Shown one piece after another: positions 9,293 through 18,270 of a stretch of 64,000 nt of DNA. Source of the DNA: Bacteroidales bacterium (GTDB lineage Bacteria > Bacteroidota > Bacteroidia > Bacteroidales > Marinilabiliaceae); contig SUWW01000009.1 in the NCBI GenBank assembly GCA_015061285.1, positions 62,001 to 126,000 on the forward strand, in the 5' to 3' direction. The translations under genes and the position numbers were made by a program. The notes beneath the pieces were generated by a model. It saw only the letters and a program-made list of their open reading frames with translations, was not told the DNA's origin and made no database searches. Numbering within the stretch: position 1 is the stretch's first letter; every line of letters starts with the position of its first letter.

Positions 9293-9666
9293 AACCTATC
9301 GAACCAAAAAGTATGTTGGTTATTAGGTATTCATTCTAATGGCACGCAGATTTAGCAGATTAGAACAGATTCTCGCAGATTTTTTAGTTTGAGTTGAAAT
9401 TTTCCTGCAACCGTTGCAACATAGTTTCGCAAGTTGCGCAACTACCAACGAGTCATGAAAATGGTGTGGGCTTACGTTGTCATCCTGAGCGTAGCGAAGG
9501 ATCTCTCTCGTTGGGCGTGGGCTGTGCCTACGTCCGAGCTAAAAGCAATGCTCCTGCCTTGCACGCACACATTGCTCGCACAGATAACACTGATTGATAG
9601 CATTTTGTATAGTTGGGTCATTGGCTATTTTATGTGATGGAGCGAGACACCGAACGAAGTATGCAA
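9293..9666. repeat. Intergenic repeat patch
   Basis: A gene-free stretch made mostly of dispersed repeats. 9343-9381 is a run of CAGATT units (GCAGATTTAGCAGATT and so on). 9477-9503 contains TCATCCTGAGCGTAGCGAAG, whose spurious translation CHPERSEGS occurs widely in databases. 9515-9562 is copy A of the double-hairpin repeat. 9577-9600 is another CACAGATAACACTGATT unit. The short open frames here are artefacts. Confidence 0.75.
9515..9562. repeat. Double-hairpin repeat, copy A
   Basis: A 48-base unit with a first hairpin CGTGGGCTGTGCCTACG, a linker TCCGAGCTAAAAG, and a second hairpin ending CTCCTGCCTTGC. Copies B and C lie at 10313-10360 and 22503-22550. Confidence 0.75.
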
Positions 9667-10203
9667 TTATTTATCATCAATATGAGGTTTTTGATAGCGT
9701 CTGAATATTTCGACTATCTTATGCAGCATACTAGGGTCTTCAGAAACGCCATATCTGCTTATTATCCTTCTTCGTTCTATTATTACTATAGGAATTAGTA
9801 CAATACCGATAACAACAAATATTACCGCTACACTATTTTGACTCCACCAACTATACGGAACTAAAATCTTATCGCCTATACTAATTTGTAATACTTTACT
9901 ACGATTTCGACGAGGTTCTGTCGCATAAAAATTAATTTCTACGCCTTTGCGCAGTTCCATTAGTATTATATCTCTTTCTTGATCAGAAAAACCATTCAAA
10001 TAGAATCGTTGCCCTTTCGATTCTATACAAAAAAATTCTCTTGATATATATGTTATCGTACCTTGGTGAATTTCGCCGAAGTCTTCCAATTTTTTCCCAA
10101 CATTGGATAAGAACAAAATATATCCACCAAAGAATATTACTAATAGGAATGGAATACTAAAACCTGCATCGCCTCTTCCACTAATTCTGTTTTTATCTAT
10201 CAT
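9667..10203 (-). CDS. Unknown membrane protein with two transmembrane segments
   Basis: A 178-residue protein I do not recognise. Two hydrophobic segments are visible, near residues 16-34 (IPFLLVIFFGGYILFLS) and 125-143 (VAVIFVVIGIVLIPIVII). A middle soluble part of about 85 residues contains GTITYISREFFCIESKG, which loosely recalls the small beta domains of DUF3592-type proteins. It starts four bases after a broken gene's stop (10208-10210) and may once have been cotranscribed with it. Base composition is AT-rich compared with neighbouring housekeeping genes, and repeats flank it, so it may be recently acquired. Confidence 0.6.
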   Translation of the reverse strand: MIDKNRISGRGDAGFSIPFLLVIFFGGYILFLSNVGKKLEDFGEIHQGTITYISREFFCIESKGQRFYLNGFSDQERDIILMELRKGVEINFYATEPRRNRSKVLQISIGDKILVPYSWWSQNSVAVIFVVIGIVLIPIVIIERRRIISRYGVSEDPSMLHKIVEIFRRYQKPHIDDK

Positions 10204-10207
10204 TTTA

Positions 10208-10419
10208 TTATTGTTTTGTAAGCCTTTTCAATTCAGAAATAATATTCTCAACTGCTGCTTTTTCTTTACAATTATCTATATCATTTAATAGAACATAAGT
10301 ATCCCCCGTTGGTCGTAGGCTGCGCCTACGTCCGAGCTAAAAGCAAGGCTCCTGCCTTGCGCAATGGTGAATGTTTGCACAAGGAGGAGAAGTAGTAGTA
10401 TGTTAATAATGCGTTTCAA
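10208..10419 (-). pseudogene. Broken secreted-protein gene containing repeat copy B
   Basis: On the minus strand, a TTG at 10419 opens a signal peptide (KRIINILLLLLLVQTFTIAQ) ending at 10357. The double-hairpin repeat (10360-10313) begins exactly there. Beyond the repeat, a second frame reads DTYVLLNDIDNCKEKAAVE and on to ISELKRLTKQ, stopping at 10208. The two halves are in different frames, and the repeat supplies the join. I infer a small secreted or periplasmic protein whose middle was lost when the repeat arrived. The family cannot be identified from what remains. Confidence 0.5.
10313..10360. repeat. Double-hairpin repeat, copy B
   Basis: The clearest copy: CGTAGGCTGCGCCTACG, linker TCCGAGCTAAAAG, then GCAAGGCTCCTGCCTTGC. 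Both halves are perfect inverted repeats. It sits inside a broken gene. Confidence 0.8.
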
Positions 10420-10483
10420 AACAGTTTTTTAGTTATAGGCGAGGCTCAGCCTTGATTATGCTGCAAACGACGAATAAAATATA

Positions 10484-11167
10484 TCATTCATCTATCCTGC
10501 TGCCATATTCCTTGCGTGGAAGCCATACGCCGTCTTTCTTGATATACACCTTCTCCTCGCCAAGCATTGGGAATCCTTCTACAGGCTTGCGAATCTGCCA
10601 TACGTCCGGAATGTCATCATCAAGTACATCGAGATAATCCCTTTTCCACCCATAACGTGGGTCATCATTGGCTAACTCTAATTCGATTCTTTCGTTATAA
10701 TTCTGGCCGAACTCCAACCTTAATATACGTCGCATATTGTATTCGTATATGGAAATTCTTTTCTTGCGTTGTTCGTCGTATGAATATTTGGAATGAGTAT
10801 CCGTTTGTGTAAAAGAATCATACACAAACTGCATTCTAAATACAGTTTGATTGGCTTGCTCAAAAAATTTATTAACTATAGGTGTAAATTTATTTGGTTC
10901 TTCGTTTTGCTCTTTTACATACTCATCTGGCTCAAAACTCTTAATAATTCCAAACTCAAACCCCTTATAGCTTGTATATGTATCCTCTAACTTATAGGCT
11001 GCTTCGATTTCCGAAGGGTCGCAGGGACGCTCATAATAGCCATCCTTTTCTTCAAATCCTATAGATTTAAGTTCCGGAACAAAGCCCCATGTCCTATTCT
11101 CTCGAAATAGTAGTATTCGTCCTTTAACCAATATGCATGGCGAAAGAGTGCCCTCAACAATATTCAT
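10484..11167 (-). CDS. Unknown cytoplasmic protein
   Basis: A 227-residue soluble protein with no signal peptide, membrane segment or motif I recognise. It is rich in aromatic and charged residues (for example GKRDY-like ends and RKKRISIYEYNMRRILRLEFG). It begins six bases after the stop of the broken gene upstream, so the two were probably one operon. One possibility is an immunity or accessory partner of the lost secreted protein, but nothing in the sequence proves this. Confidence 0.6.
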   Translation of the reverse strand: MNIVEGTLSPCILVKGRILLFRENRTWGFVPELKSIGFEEKDGYYERPCDPSEIEAAYKLEDTYTSYKGFEFGIIKSFEPDEYVKEQNEEPNKFTPIVNKFFEQANQTVFRMQFVYDSFTQTDTHSKYSYDEQRKKRISIYEYNMRRILRLEFGQNYNERIELELANDDPRYGWKRDYLDVLDDDIPDVWQIRKPVEGFPMLGEEKVYIKKDGVWLPRKEYGSRIDE

Positions 11168-11173
11168 ATCTAT

Positions 11174-11523
11174 TTATTCTTTTAGTATAAAGTGATTTGT
11201 ATCTAAAGTACTATCATATTTCGTATATCCTACAATAGTTTCCGTTCCGTCAACGTCAATACTGACAATGACGGCTTGGTTGATTTCCTGAGCATCTTTG
11301 GGCGTTGTCAAAACGGGCGGTTTGTAGCTCGTTATCCACGCCGTTGACGTGCCGATTTAACCAACAAGTTCACCATTAGGCGTGTGCTGCCGCTCTCCGC
11401 CATCGTGGATAGCGATGTGGTGTACGGCGGCGTAAGTATAGTAGTTACGGTGATAGGCGCTCGCTGAGCATAGATAGTGATGCTCAGGAGGAGGAATAAC
11501 AATGTTAAGATGAAGAGACGCAC
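11174..11523 (-). pseudogene. Remnant of a secreted protein gene with frame shift
   Basis: The first frame, from ATG at 11523, encodes a signal peptide ending YAQ and then APITVTTILTPPYTTSL, and stops at 11332. A second frame on the same strand is open from 11356 to a stop at 11174 and reads STAWITSYKPPVLTTP and later QAVIVSIDVDGTETIVGY, with normal amino acid composition. The VTT-LTPPY pattern after a signal peptide recalls large secreted Bacteroidota proteins (TANFOR/T9SS-linked type), from memory. I infer that the start of such a gene was joined out of frame to a different C-terminal end by deletion. Confidence 0.5.
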
Positions 11524-11609
11524 TGCAGAACAAAAAGTTGAGTATTAAATGTTTATAAACACGTCAAATATAAAAAAAACTTAACCCAAAGGATTTGCCC
11601 TCAAACGAC

Positions 11610-11646
11610 AAAAAAACACCATCGGAAAGTATTCTTCCCGATGGTG
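11610..11646 (-). terminator. Intrinsic terminator of the efflux operon
   Basis: CACCATCGG and CCGATGGTG form a perfect nine-pair stem, followed on the minus strand by TTTTTTT. It lies 41 bases downstream of the PII-like gene. Confidence 0.9.
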
Positions 11647-11686
11647 TGGCGTGTGTTGTTGTCTATTAATATACTTATCAGATTTA

Positions 11687-11986
11687 CTAATACATCTGCT
11701 CGATATTCCAGACGAAGGCGCGGATGCCGTTCTCTTTGTTGACGTTGTCGAGTTTTTCAACGTATTTCAATATCAACGGAACCATTTCGTCTTCAACCAT
11801 GGTAAGTATCGATGTATTCATCTCAGGCCAAGCGTGAGAGCCCATGCGAGGTTCGCCTCCATTAGTGCCGCGTCCGTATGTAAGCGGAAACTGCGTGAAA
11901 CCTTTGATGCGTAGCTGCTCAAAGAGGAAGTTCACACGGTCGGTGAGAGCTTGGTTGTATGTAATGAAAACTGCTTTCATATTCAT
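11687..11986 (-). CDS. PII-like small protein at the end of the RND efflux operon
   Basis: About 99 residues, starting MNMKAVFITYNQAL. The sequence has the alternating strand-helix layout of the GlnB/PII-like superfamily, with the family-like segments RIKGFTQFPLTYGRGTNG and RMGSHAWPEMNTSIL. Small PII-like proteins of this type are known next to RND-family pumps and may sense a ligand or ion for the pump. The longer frame to 12043 would overlap the pump gene by 38 bases; the ATG at 11986 (or 11980) lies 19-25 bases after the pump's stop and is preferred. The ligand is unknown. Confidence 0.7.
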   Translation of the reverse strand: MNMKAVFITYNQALTDRVNFLFEQLRIKGFTQFPLTYGRGTNGGEPRMGSHAWPEMNTSILTMVEDEMVPLILKYVEKLDNVNKENGIRAFVWNIEQMY

Positions 11987-12005
11987 TCTTGTTATTGGTT
12001 GAATA

Positions 12006-15000
12006 TCAATTCTTTTGGCAAGCTGGAAGGTCGCGTTCAGCATCGAAATCGTCCATGAAGTGGTACGACTTCTTCTCTTCTACGTCTTTCTTGCGGTTGC
12101 CACGCTTGTTAGATGCTGCATAGGCCGCAGGCACAATAATCATGGTGATGATGGTAGAGAATACCATACCACCAATGACCGAGATACCCATAGGACGCCA
12201 TGTTTCGGCACCTTCGCTGTGGTCGATAGCCATAGGAAGCATACCCAAGATGGTGGTAAACGATGTCATGAGCACAGGACGCAAACGGCTACGGCACGAA
12301 AGTGCGATGGCTTCGGTAAGTTCATAACCACGCTCACGCATGAGGTTGATGTAGTCGATGAGCACGATACCATTCTTTGTAACGATACCGATAAGCATCA
12401 CGGCACCAAGAGCTGCCACTACAGAGAGTGTTGAGCCAGTGAGAAGTAGCGCTAATATTACACCTGTGAAGGCGAATGGTATGGCAAGCATGATGATGAA
12501 TGGACTTATGAACGATTCAAATTCGGCTGCCATAACTATGTATACAAGTAGCAATGCCAACGCCATCAAAAGAAGCAACGCTTTGAATGAGTCTTGCTGG
12601 TCTTCGTAGGCACCACCCACGTAGGTAGTAACGCCTTGAGGCAATTCTTTCTGGCTAAGCACCTCTTTGGCTGCCTCGGCCATATCGCCAAGAGCATAGC
12701 CATCGGCTGGTGTAATGCTCACTTTCAAGTAACGCTGTTTGCTCTTACGCTGAATTGATGGAGGTGAGAAGCCTTCACGAATGTCGCCAAGCTCTTTGGC
12801 ACGTACATTTTGTCCGTAGCCATCGGTGATGATGAAGTTTTCTACGTCGGTTATCGATGAACGGAACTGCTCGTCGAGGCGCACGATGATGTCATACTCT
12901 TCGCCCTCCTCTTTGAACTTACTCTGACGATAACCATAAATCTTGTTACGCAAGGTAGCACCTACGCCAGATGTTGTAAGTCCGTGACGCGCAAGTTTCT
13001 CCGAGTCGAGATATATCTGGAGCTCAGTCTTGTCATCACCACGACTTATCTGAATATCCTCAGCACCTGGCACTTGCTTCATGTCGCGTGCTACTTCGAG
13101 TGCAAAGTTTGTAGTAGTCTCAAAGTCGTGACCAATAATTTCTATATCTACAGAGTTGCCAGTTGTACCAGAGTTACCAAACGAAACTGTGTATTCGAGC
13201 ACTTCGGGCACCTCTTTCAATATAGCACGAATCTTATCACCAATTTGGAATATCGATTCGCCATTCTTACGGTCTTTCACATCTACGGCACGCATACGCA
13301 TATTCATAACGTTGCTACCAGTGGTCGACATCATTGAAGCAAACGAAGCTGTCTCTTCCGAACCGTACGAAACGGTGAGAGTCTTGAGGTCTTCGCCAAC
13401 TACTTCGCGTATCATCGAATCGACTTTCAATGCTATCTCGCGAGTAACTTCAACGCGCTGACCTTGCTGCATCTTAGCATAGACACTGAGCGCGTTCTGG
13501 TCGTTCTGCGGGAAGAATTCGGTAGACACAAATCGCATTAACAAGAGCGATGCAATGAAGAGCAACGTCATCGAAGCGATAACAATTTTCTTTCGTCCAA
13601 GCACCCAGCGGATGAGGTTCTCATACCAAGCATCGAGTTTGCCAAATGTGCGGTTACTCCATGCATAGAAGCTGAAGCCCTGTTTCTCCTCCTCGGCAGC
13701 ATTGCGCATGGTGAGGAATTTAGAGCTAAGCATTGGCGTGAACGAGATAGCAGTAAGCGTTGACGTAGTTACCGATATACATATAATCCAGCCAAGAGGC
13801 TTGAAGAATATACCCATGATACCCGGAATGAGCGTAAGCGGGAAGAATACGGCAATAGTTACGAGAGTGGTTACGATAACCGAAGTCCACACCTCGTTGG
13901 TACCATATTTAGCAGCCTCTTTCGGACGCGAGCCACGCTCCACGTGTTTGGTGATGTTTTCGAGCACCACAATAGCATCGTCGACCACCATACCTATGGC
14001 TATAGAGAGCGACATGAGAGTAATTGTATTGAGCGAACCGTCGGTCACCAAGAGATATATGAACGCTACGATGAGCGAAATAGGTATGGTCATGGCAATG
14101 ATGAACGTAGAACGCCAACGGCCAAGGAATATAAACACAACTACAACAACCGATATGAGTGCATACATAAGAGTGCTCTCGAGGTTGCGAATAGCTTTGG
14201 TGATGAAGTCCGATGAGTCGTTAATCATGGTAAACTCAATATCGGCAGGCATCTCCGACTTAGCCAATTCGAGCATCTCTTTGGCTTCGGTAGCTACGGC
14301 TACGGCGTTGGCATCGCTCTGTTTGGTTACAAGCAAGATACCACCTTTGCCGCGCTGCACTTTCTGCTCAAGGGTAATATCTTTCAACGTATCGCGGACA
14401 TTGGCAATATCGCTAAGTTTGACCGTCTTGCCACCTGCGAGCGGAATAGAGATGTTCTTTATCTGCTCCGACTCGTCGAATTCACCCTCAACGCGAAGTG
14501 TATATTCATCTATACCAACCTTAACTGTACCAGCCGATACGTCCATATTCTCTGCCAACACCTTGTTGCCTATGCTCTCAATTGACAGCCCATAAGCATC
14601 AAGTTTGTTTGGATCGAGGTCGACATACACAACGCGCTCTGGCAAACCTGCAACGTAGGCAGCAGCTACACCATCAACGCGGTTGAGTCGCATGATGACC
14701 TTGTCGTCCAATATTTTATACAAACCGCCAAACGACTGGTCGGCAGTAACGGCATACACAAGGATAGGCATCATTGACGTCGACATACGCATGATGGTAG
14801 GTCGGTCAATATCGTCAGGCAACGACGACATCGACTTATCAACGGCATCGCGCACATCGTTCGATGCATTATCGAGGTTTATACCCCACTCAAATTCAAG
14901 TGTGACAACAGAAAGGTTATCGTACGACACTGAAGTCATCTCCTTTAGGTCGTCTACCGAGTTGAGCTGATTCTCAAGAATCTTGGTAATATTTTGTTCT

Positions 15001-15176
15001 ATATCTGTCGCGTTTGCACCCGGATAGGTCGTCATCACAGTTATGTATGGCGGATCCATCTTTGGGTACTGGTCGACAGGCAGCTGTATGTATGAGAATA
15101 CGCCGATAACCACTACGGCCAAGAATATCATCAAGGTCGAAATCGGCTTCTCTACTGCACTTTCGAAAATACTCAT
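12006..15176 (-). CDS. RND efflux transporter, inner-membrane subunit
   Basis: A 1056-residue AcrB/MexB-type proton antiporter (HAE1-like). It begins MSIFESAVEKPISTLMIF, the usual first transmembrane helix. The proton-relay aspartates are the pair at 399-400 in transmembrane helix 4 (IAIGMVVDDAIVVLENI). Further helices cluster at about 335-545 and 865-1030, with two large periplasmic loops between. It would export drugs, bile acids or metabolites through the TolC-like channel encoded upstream in the operon. The 94-base gap before it is filled by AATTACGAATT-type repeats. Confidence 0.93.
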   Translation of the reverse strand: MSIFESAVEKPISTLMIFLAVVVIGVFSYIQLPVDQYPKMDPPYITVMTTYPGANATDIEQNITKILENQLNSVDDLKEMTSVSYDNLSVVTLEFEWGINLDNASNDVRDAVDKSMSSLPDDIDRPTIMRMSTSMMPILVYAVTADQSFGGLYKILDDKVIMRLNRVDGVAAAYVAGLPERVVYVDLDPNKLDAYGLSIESIGNKVLAENMDVSAGTVKVGIDEYTLRVEGEFDESEQIKNISIPLAGGKTVKLSDIANVRDTLKDITLEQKVQRGKGGILLVTKQSDANAVAVATEAKEMLELAKSEMPADIEFTMINDSSDFITKAIRNLESTLMYALISVVVVVFIFLGRWRSTFIIAMTIPISLIVAFIYLLVTDGSLNTITLMSLSIAIGMVVDDAIVVLENITKHVERGSRPKEAAKYGTNEVWTSVIVTTLVTIAVFFPLTLIPGIMGIFFKPLGWIICISVTTSTLTAISFTPMLSSKFLTMRNAAEEEKQGFSFYAWSNRTFGKLDAWYENLIRWVLGRKKIVIASMTLLFIASLLLMRFVSTEFFPQNDQNALSVYAKMQQGQRVEVTREIALKVDSMIREVVGEDLKTLTVSYGSEETASFASMMSTTGSNVMNMRMRAVDVKDRKNGESIFQIGDKIRAILKEVPEVLEYTVSFGNSGTTGNSVDIEIIGHDFETTTNFALEVARDMKQVPGAEDIQISRGDDKTELQIYLDSEKLARHGLTTSGVGATLRNKIYGYRQSKFKEEGEEYDIIVRLDEQFRSSITDVENFIITDGYGQNVRAKELGDIREGFSPPSIQRKSKQRYLKVSITPADGYALGDMAEAAKEVLSQKELPQGVTTYVGGAYEDQQDSFKALLLLMALALLLVYIVMAAEFESFISPFIIMLAIPFAFTGVILALLLTGSTLSVVAALGAVMLIGIVTKNGIVLIDYINLMRERGYELTEAIALSCRSRLRPVLMTSFTTILGMLPMAIDHSEGAETWRPMGISVIGGMVFSTIITMIIVPAAYAASNKRGNRKKDVEEKKSYHFMDDFDAERDLPACQKN

Positions 15177-15182
15177 TGTTAT

Positions 15183-15265
15183 AATTATGAATTACGAATT
15201 ACAAATTCCGAGTTATGAATAACTGACTACGAATTGCGATGAACTCGTAATTAGGAATTCGTAAC
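15183..15265. repeat. AATTACGAATT-type repeat array inside the efflux operon
   Basis: About seven degenerate 9-11 base units (AATTATGAATTACGAATTAC and variants) fill the spacer between the membrane-fusion gene and the pump gene. Similar arrays lie at 24542-24599 and 44151-44195. Units are short and unspaced, unlike CRISPR. Confidence 0.7.
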
Positions 15266-15270
15266 TACTC

Positions 15271-16311
15271 TTAGTTCTCAACTATTTTTACTTCACTACC
15301 ATCAATCAAACGAGCTTGACCCACAACAACAAGTTTGTCACCTTCGACAAGTTTGCCATCGAGAGCTTCTACTTCCACTTTGTCTTCGTAGCGATTTACC
15401 ACCTTAACCGAAATACGTACTGCTTTGCCATCGCGAATCACGAATAGGTAGCGGTCGTTAGAGCCTTGCACCTTAAGCACTGAAATAGAAGGAATAACGA
15501 TAGTCTTAGCTTGACCAACGTTGATTTTGATAGTGCCATACATACCAGGTTTAAGAGCTTCGTCGGCATTGTTGAAGAGAAGTTCGCATTTGAAGGTGCG
15601 GCTCGATGCATCGATAGTAGGATAGACGATATTGACCTTGCCTTCGAAAGTGCGATTTTTATACACTTCACTCGTTAGCTCCACCGTCATGCCATTCTTC
15701 ACTTCGGTGTAATAATTTTCAGCAATCGATACGTAAGCCTTCATCGGATTTGTTTGCTCGATAGATATAATCGAAGGCTTAGATGCGCCACCAAAAGCAC
15801 CACCCGAATAGAGCTCGCCATCTTCCATATACTTACCCGTAACTACGCCGTTGAATGGAGCAACAAGGCGCGTGTTCTCGCGCAATGTCTGGAGCGCTGT
15901 CTTTGCCACTTCGTATTGCGTAACGGCAGCATCGTAGTTCTGTTGCGAGATGCTTCCAGTCTCCATAAGTTTTACAGCACGATTGTATTCCAGCTCAACG
16001 TTTTTGAATTGCAACTCTTGTTGCATAAGGCTCGAAGCGTCCATTTCGACGAGCAACTGTCCTTTTTTGATATGATCGCCAACTTCTACATAAATCTTCT
16101 TTATGCGAGTGCCAGTAAGCGTTGGCGCATAAAAAACTTGTTCGTTAGCTTCGAGGTTGGCCGAATACTCCAAAGTGCGTTGCACTTCACTCTCTGCCAC
16201 CGTAGCAACTCTAACCGGAATGCGATTGTCAACGGTTTCGGTCTGTTCTTTTGAACCGCAGCTTGCTAATGTTAATGCTGCCATGGCCGAAAGAAAGATT
16301 CTTCTCTTCAT
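15271..16311 (-). CDS. RND efflux membrane-fusion lipoprotein
   Basis: A 346-residue HlyD/AcrA-type adaptor. Lipobox LASC places the anchored cysteine at residue 18. The two lipoyl half-motifs flank a short coiled-coil hairpin (about 95-150), followed by the beta-barrel region with APFNGVVTGKYMEDG. It links the inner-membrane pump to the outer-membrane channel in the periplasm. It lies 24 bases downstream of the TolC-like gene. Confidence 0.92.
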   Translation of the reverse strand: MKRRIFLSAMAALTLASCGSKEQTETVDNRIPVRVATVAESEVQRTLEYSANLEANEQVFYAPTLTGTRIKKIYVEVGDHIKKGQLLVEMDASSLMQQELQFKNVELEYNRAVKLMETGSISQQNYDAAVTQYEVAKTALQTLRENTRLVAPFNGVVTGKYMEDGELYSGGAFGGASKPSIISIEQTNPMKAYVSIAENYYTEVKNGMTVELTSEVYKNRTFEGKVNIVYPTIDASSRTFKCELLFNNADEALKPGMYGTIKINVGQAKTIVIPSISVLKVQGSNDRYLFVIRDGKAVRISVKVVNRYEDKVEVEALDGKLVEGDKLVVVGQARLIDGSEVKIVEN

Positions 16312-16335
16312 GTTGTGGATATATGTCTTTTGTTA

Positions 16336-17640
16336 TTAATATTCAAAGTTGTTATAAAGTTTGCTCAGTTTGGTGTGAGCTTGCAAGAGGTCGAGGCTGG
16401 CCGTAGCGTAGCTCGTTTCGGCTTGCAAATAATTGGCGTTAGCTTGCGTAAGATCGAGGCTCGAGAGTACTCCTTGATTATACTTGTTGCGATAGTTTTC
16501 AAGCACGCGCTTAGCCACATCGAGGTTCTCCTTTTGCAATAGATATGCATCGATAGCCGAATTGAGTTCAAAGCGATATTGCTCTTCGTTTTGCATGAGG
16601 TTATCCTTCAAAAGCGCCATATTGGTCTCGCTCTGCGCCATCTGTATCTTAGTTTGCTTCACACGCGACTGCTTAGCTAAACCATCGAAAATAGGTATGC
16701 TAAGCACTACGTTTCCCACATGGTCGAAGTTCATGAAGCCGCCTTTGAATGGGTGGCTATACTGATATTGAACGGTGAGCGTTGGCAGATAAGCACGTTT
16801 GTACATCTTGAGGGTAGCTTCGCTTACATCGAGGCTCTGAGCCATTTGCTTGTAAGTAGGGTTTTTGGTTATGTCGAAGTTCGATGAATCCATCTGAGCC
16901 ACAGTTCCCTCGATAATCATATCGTCGAGATTCTCGCTTGGGTTAATCTTAGTAGAGATAGGCAAACCCATCTGGAGCACGAGTAAACGTTTGGTTACTT
17001 CATAATTACGCTCGGTAGAGTTGATGGTATTCTTGAGCTGAGTTACATTTACACGAATTTGGTCAACATCGGTTTGCTCACACGTACCAGCATCGAACGC
17101 ATATTGTGTATGTTTCTGAATATCCTCCATGTCGGCAAGGTTCTGATTCAGAATATCGATGGTGCGCTTATATACGAGCAAAGCATAATAGGTGTCGGTT
17201 ACATTAGCTTTCACATCGAGTATGTTACTCTCGTTGGTAGTTTCGTAAATCTGAGCTGCAATCTTCGACACTTTCACCGAAGCCAATTGTTGCAAACTGA
17301 GTGTATACGACACAGTAGCAGCAAAAGTGAGCGAATTTTCCATCTTTATTGGCATGCCGCCCAAATTCATCTCTTTGCCAAAATAGGTTGTTCCTGTGAG
17401 CGAAGCACTCGCCTGTGGCAATCCTGAAGCACGGGTTTCTCTGATTTTTTCTTTGTAGATTTCAACATCTTGCTGCGATGTCTGTAGCTGCTTACTGTAA
17501 GATAATGCGCTACTAACAGCATCTTTCAACGAAAGATTCATCTCTTTCTGCGATGCGTCGGCAGCCGGCTGACTCTGTGCAAATAGCGATGTTGCCGTCA
17601 TCACCATCATCAACGCTGCCGTTGCTATGTTCCTTTTCAT
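16336..17640 (-). CDS. TolC-like outer-membrane efflux channel
   Basis: A 434-residue outer-membrane factor with a signal peptide (ending SLFAQ) and two OEP repeats of long helices, as in the TolC family. The coiled-coil parts are visible at about 100-215 and 310-430. It forms the exit duct of the tripartite pump. Its ATG directly follows the TAG of the TetR gene with no gap, so the two are cotranscribed and probably translationally coupled. Confidence 0.92.
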   Translation of the reverse strand: MKRNIATAALMMVMTATSLFAQSQPAADASQKEMNLSLKDAVSSALSYSKQLQTSQQDVEIYKEKIRETRASGLPQASASLTGTTYFGKEMNLGGMPIKMENSLTFAATVSYTLSLQQLASVKVSKIAAQIYETTNESNILDVKANVTDTYYALLVYKRTIDILNQNLADMEDIQKHTQYAFDAGTCEQTDVDQIRVNVTQLKNTINSTERNYEVTKRLLVLQMGLPISTKINPSENLDDMIIEGTVAQMDSSNFDITKNPTYKQMAQSLDVSEATLKMYKRAYLPTLTVQYQYSHPFKGGFMNFDHVGNVVLSIPIFDGLAKQSRVKQTKIQMAQSETNMALLKDNLMQNEEQYRFELNSAIDAYLLQKENLDVAKRVLENYRNKYNQGVLSSLDLTQANANYLQAETSYATASLDLLQAHTKLSKLYNNFEY

Positions 17641-18270
17641 CTATAATGTATATATGTTGTTATTACTTTTTTTGTATTTATCTATTAGTTCGTCAATTCG
17701 CTCTACACCTTTAGGCGTGGCCATACCACGGAAAAATATCAGATATACACTGGCAAATACACGCTGAACGCCTTCCGTTTTGCATATATTTTCCATTGAA
17801 TTCTCTTTGCCGTCGTTGCCTATCATTTTAGCTACAAGGTCTATATCTATATCCTTACATATAAAGCCCTCATCCATACCTCGAATGAGCAACTCGCGAA
17901 TGCCTTCTTGACGCCTCTTTATGTCCTGCTCGAAAATTTCACGCGCTCCTTGAAACTGCACGTGACGAATCTCTTCCATGAACATAGGATTCAACTTCTT
18001 CATCAGATTCAAGAAGTAATACATCACTTTCACTATAATCTCCATTGAATCCTGACTGCTTTCAACTAATTCGCTGAGTTCTTTCTGTCGCTTATCGCGA
18101 GCGAACTTTATACACTCACTCAAGAGCTCGTCTTTGCTACTGAAGTTTTCGTAAAGTGTACGTTTTGATATGCCCAACTCATGCGACAAATCGTCCATCG
18201 ACACTGCTTTTATGCCGCGTGAGCCAAACATTTCGGTAGCCGTCTCTATTATCGTAGTAACATTAGACAT
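17641..18270 (-). CDS. TetR-family repressor of the efflux operon
   Basis: A 209-residue TetR/AcrR regulator. The N-terminal helix-turn-helix is clear (MDDLSHELGISKRTLYENF), and the C-terminal ligand domain is divergent, as usual. As the first gene of the efflux operon it most likely represses its own promoter and the pump genes until an inducer binds. I chose the ATG at 18270 over the GTG at 18285. A TATATTTG promoter element lies 29 bases upstream. Confidence 0.9.
   Translation of the reverse strand: MSNVTTIIETATEMFGSRGIKAVSMDDLSHELGISKRTLYENFSSKDELLSECIKFARDKRQKELSELVESSQDSMEIIVKVMYYFLNLMKKLNPMFMEEIRHVQFQGAREIFEQDIKRRQEGIRELLIRGMDEGFICKDIDIDLVAKMIGNDGKENSMENICKTEGVQRVFASVYLIFFRGMATPKGVERIDELIDKYKKSNNNIYTL

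Noticed and set aside
9394-9637. Two short plus-strand frames with CHPERSEGS or VILSVAKDL peptides
   Set aside because: These are well-known spurious translations of an intergenic repeat.
10381-10402. Plus-strand AAGGAGGAG followed by an ATG
   Set aside because: It is the antisense of the Leu-rich signal peptide of the broken minus-strand gene, and no long frame follows.
13702-14595. Plus-strand open frame of 297 residues
   Set aside because: It lies wholly antisense to the RND pump gene, which has strong family motifs, and its translation is Ser/Met/Ile-rich without any domain.
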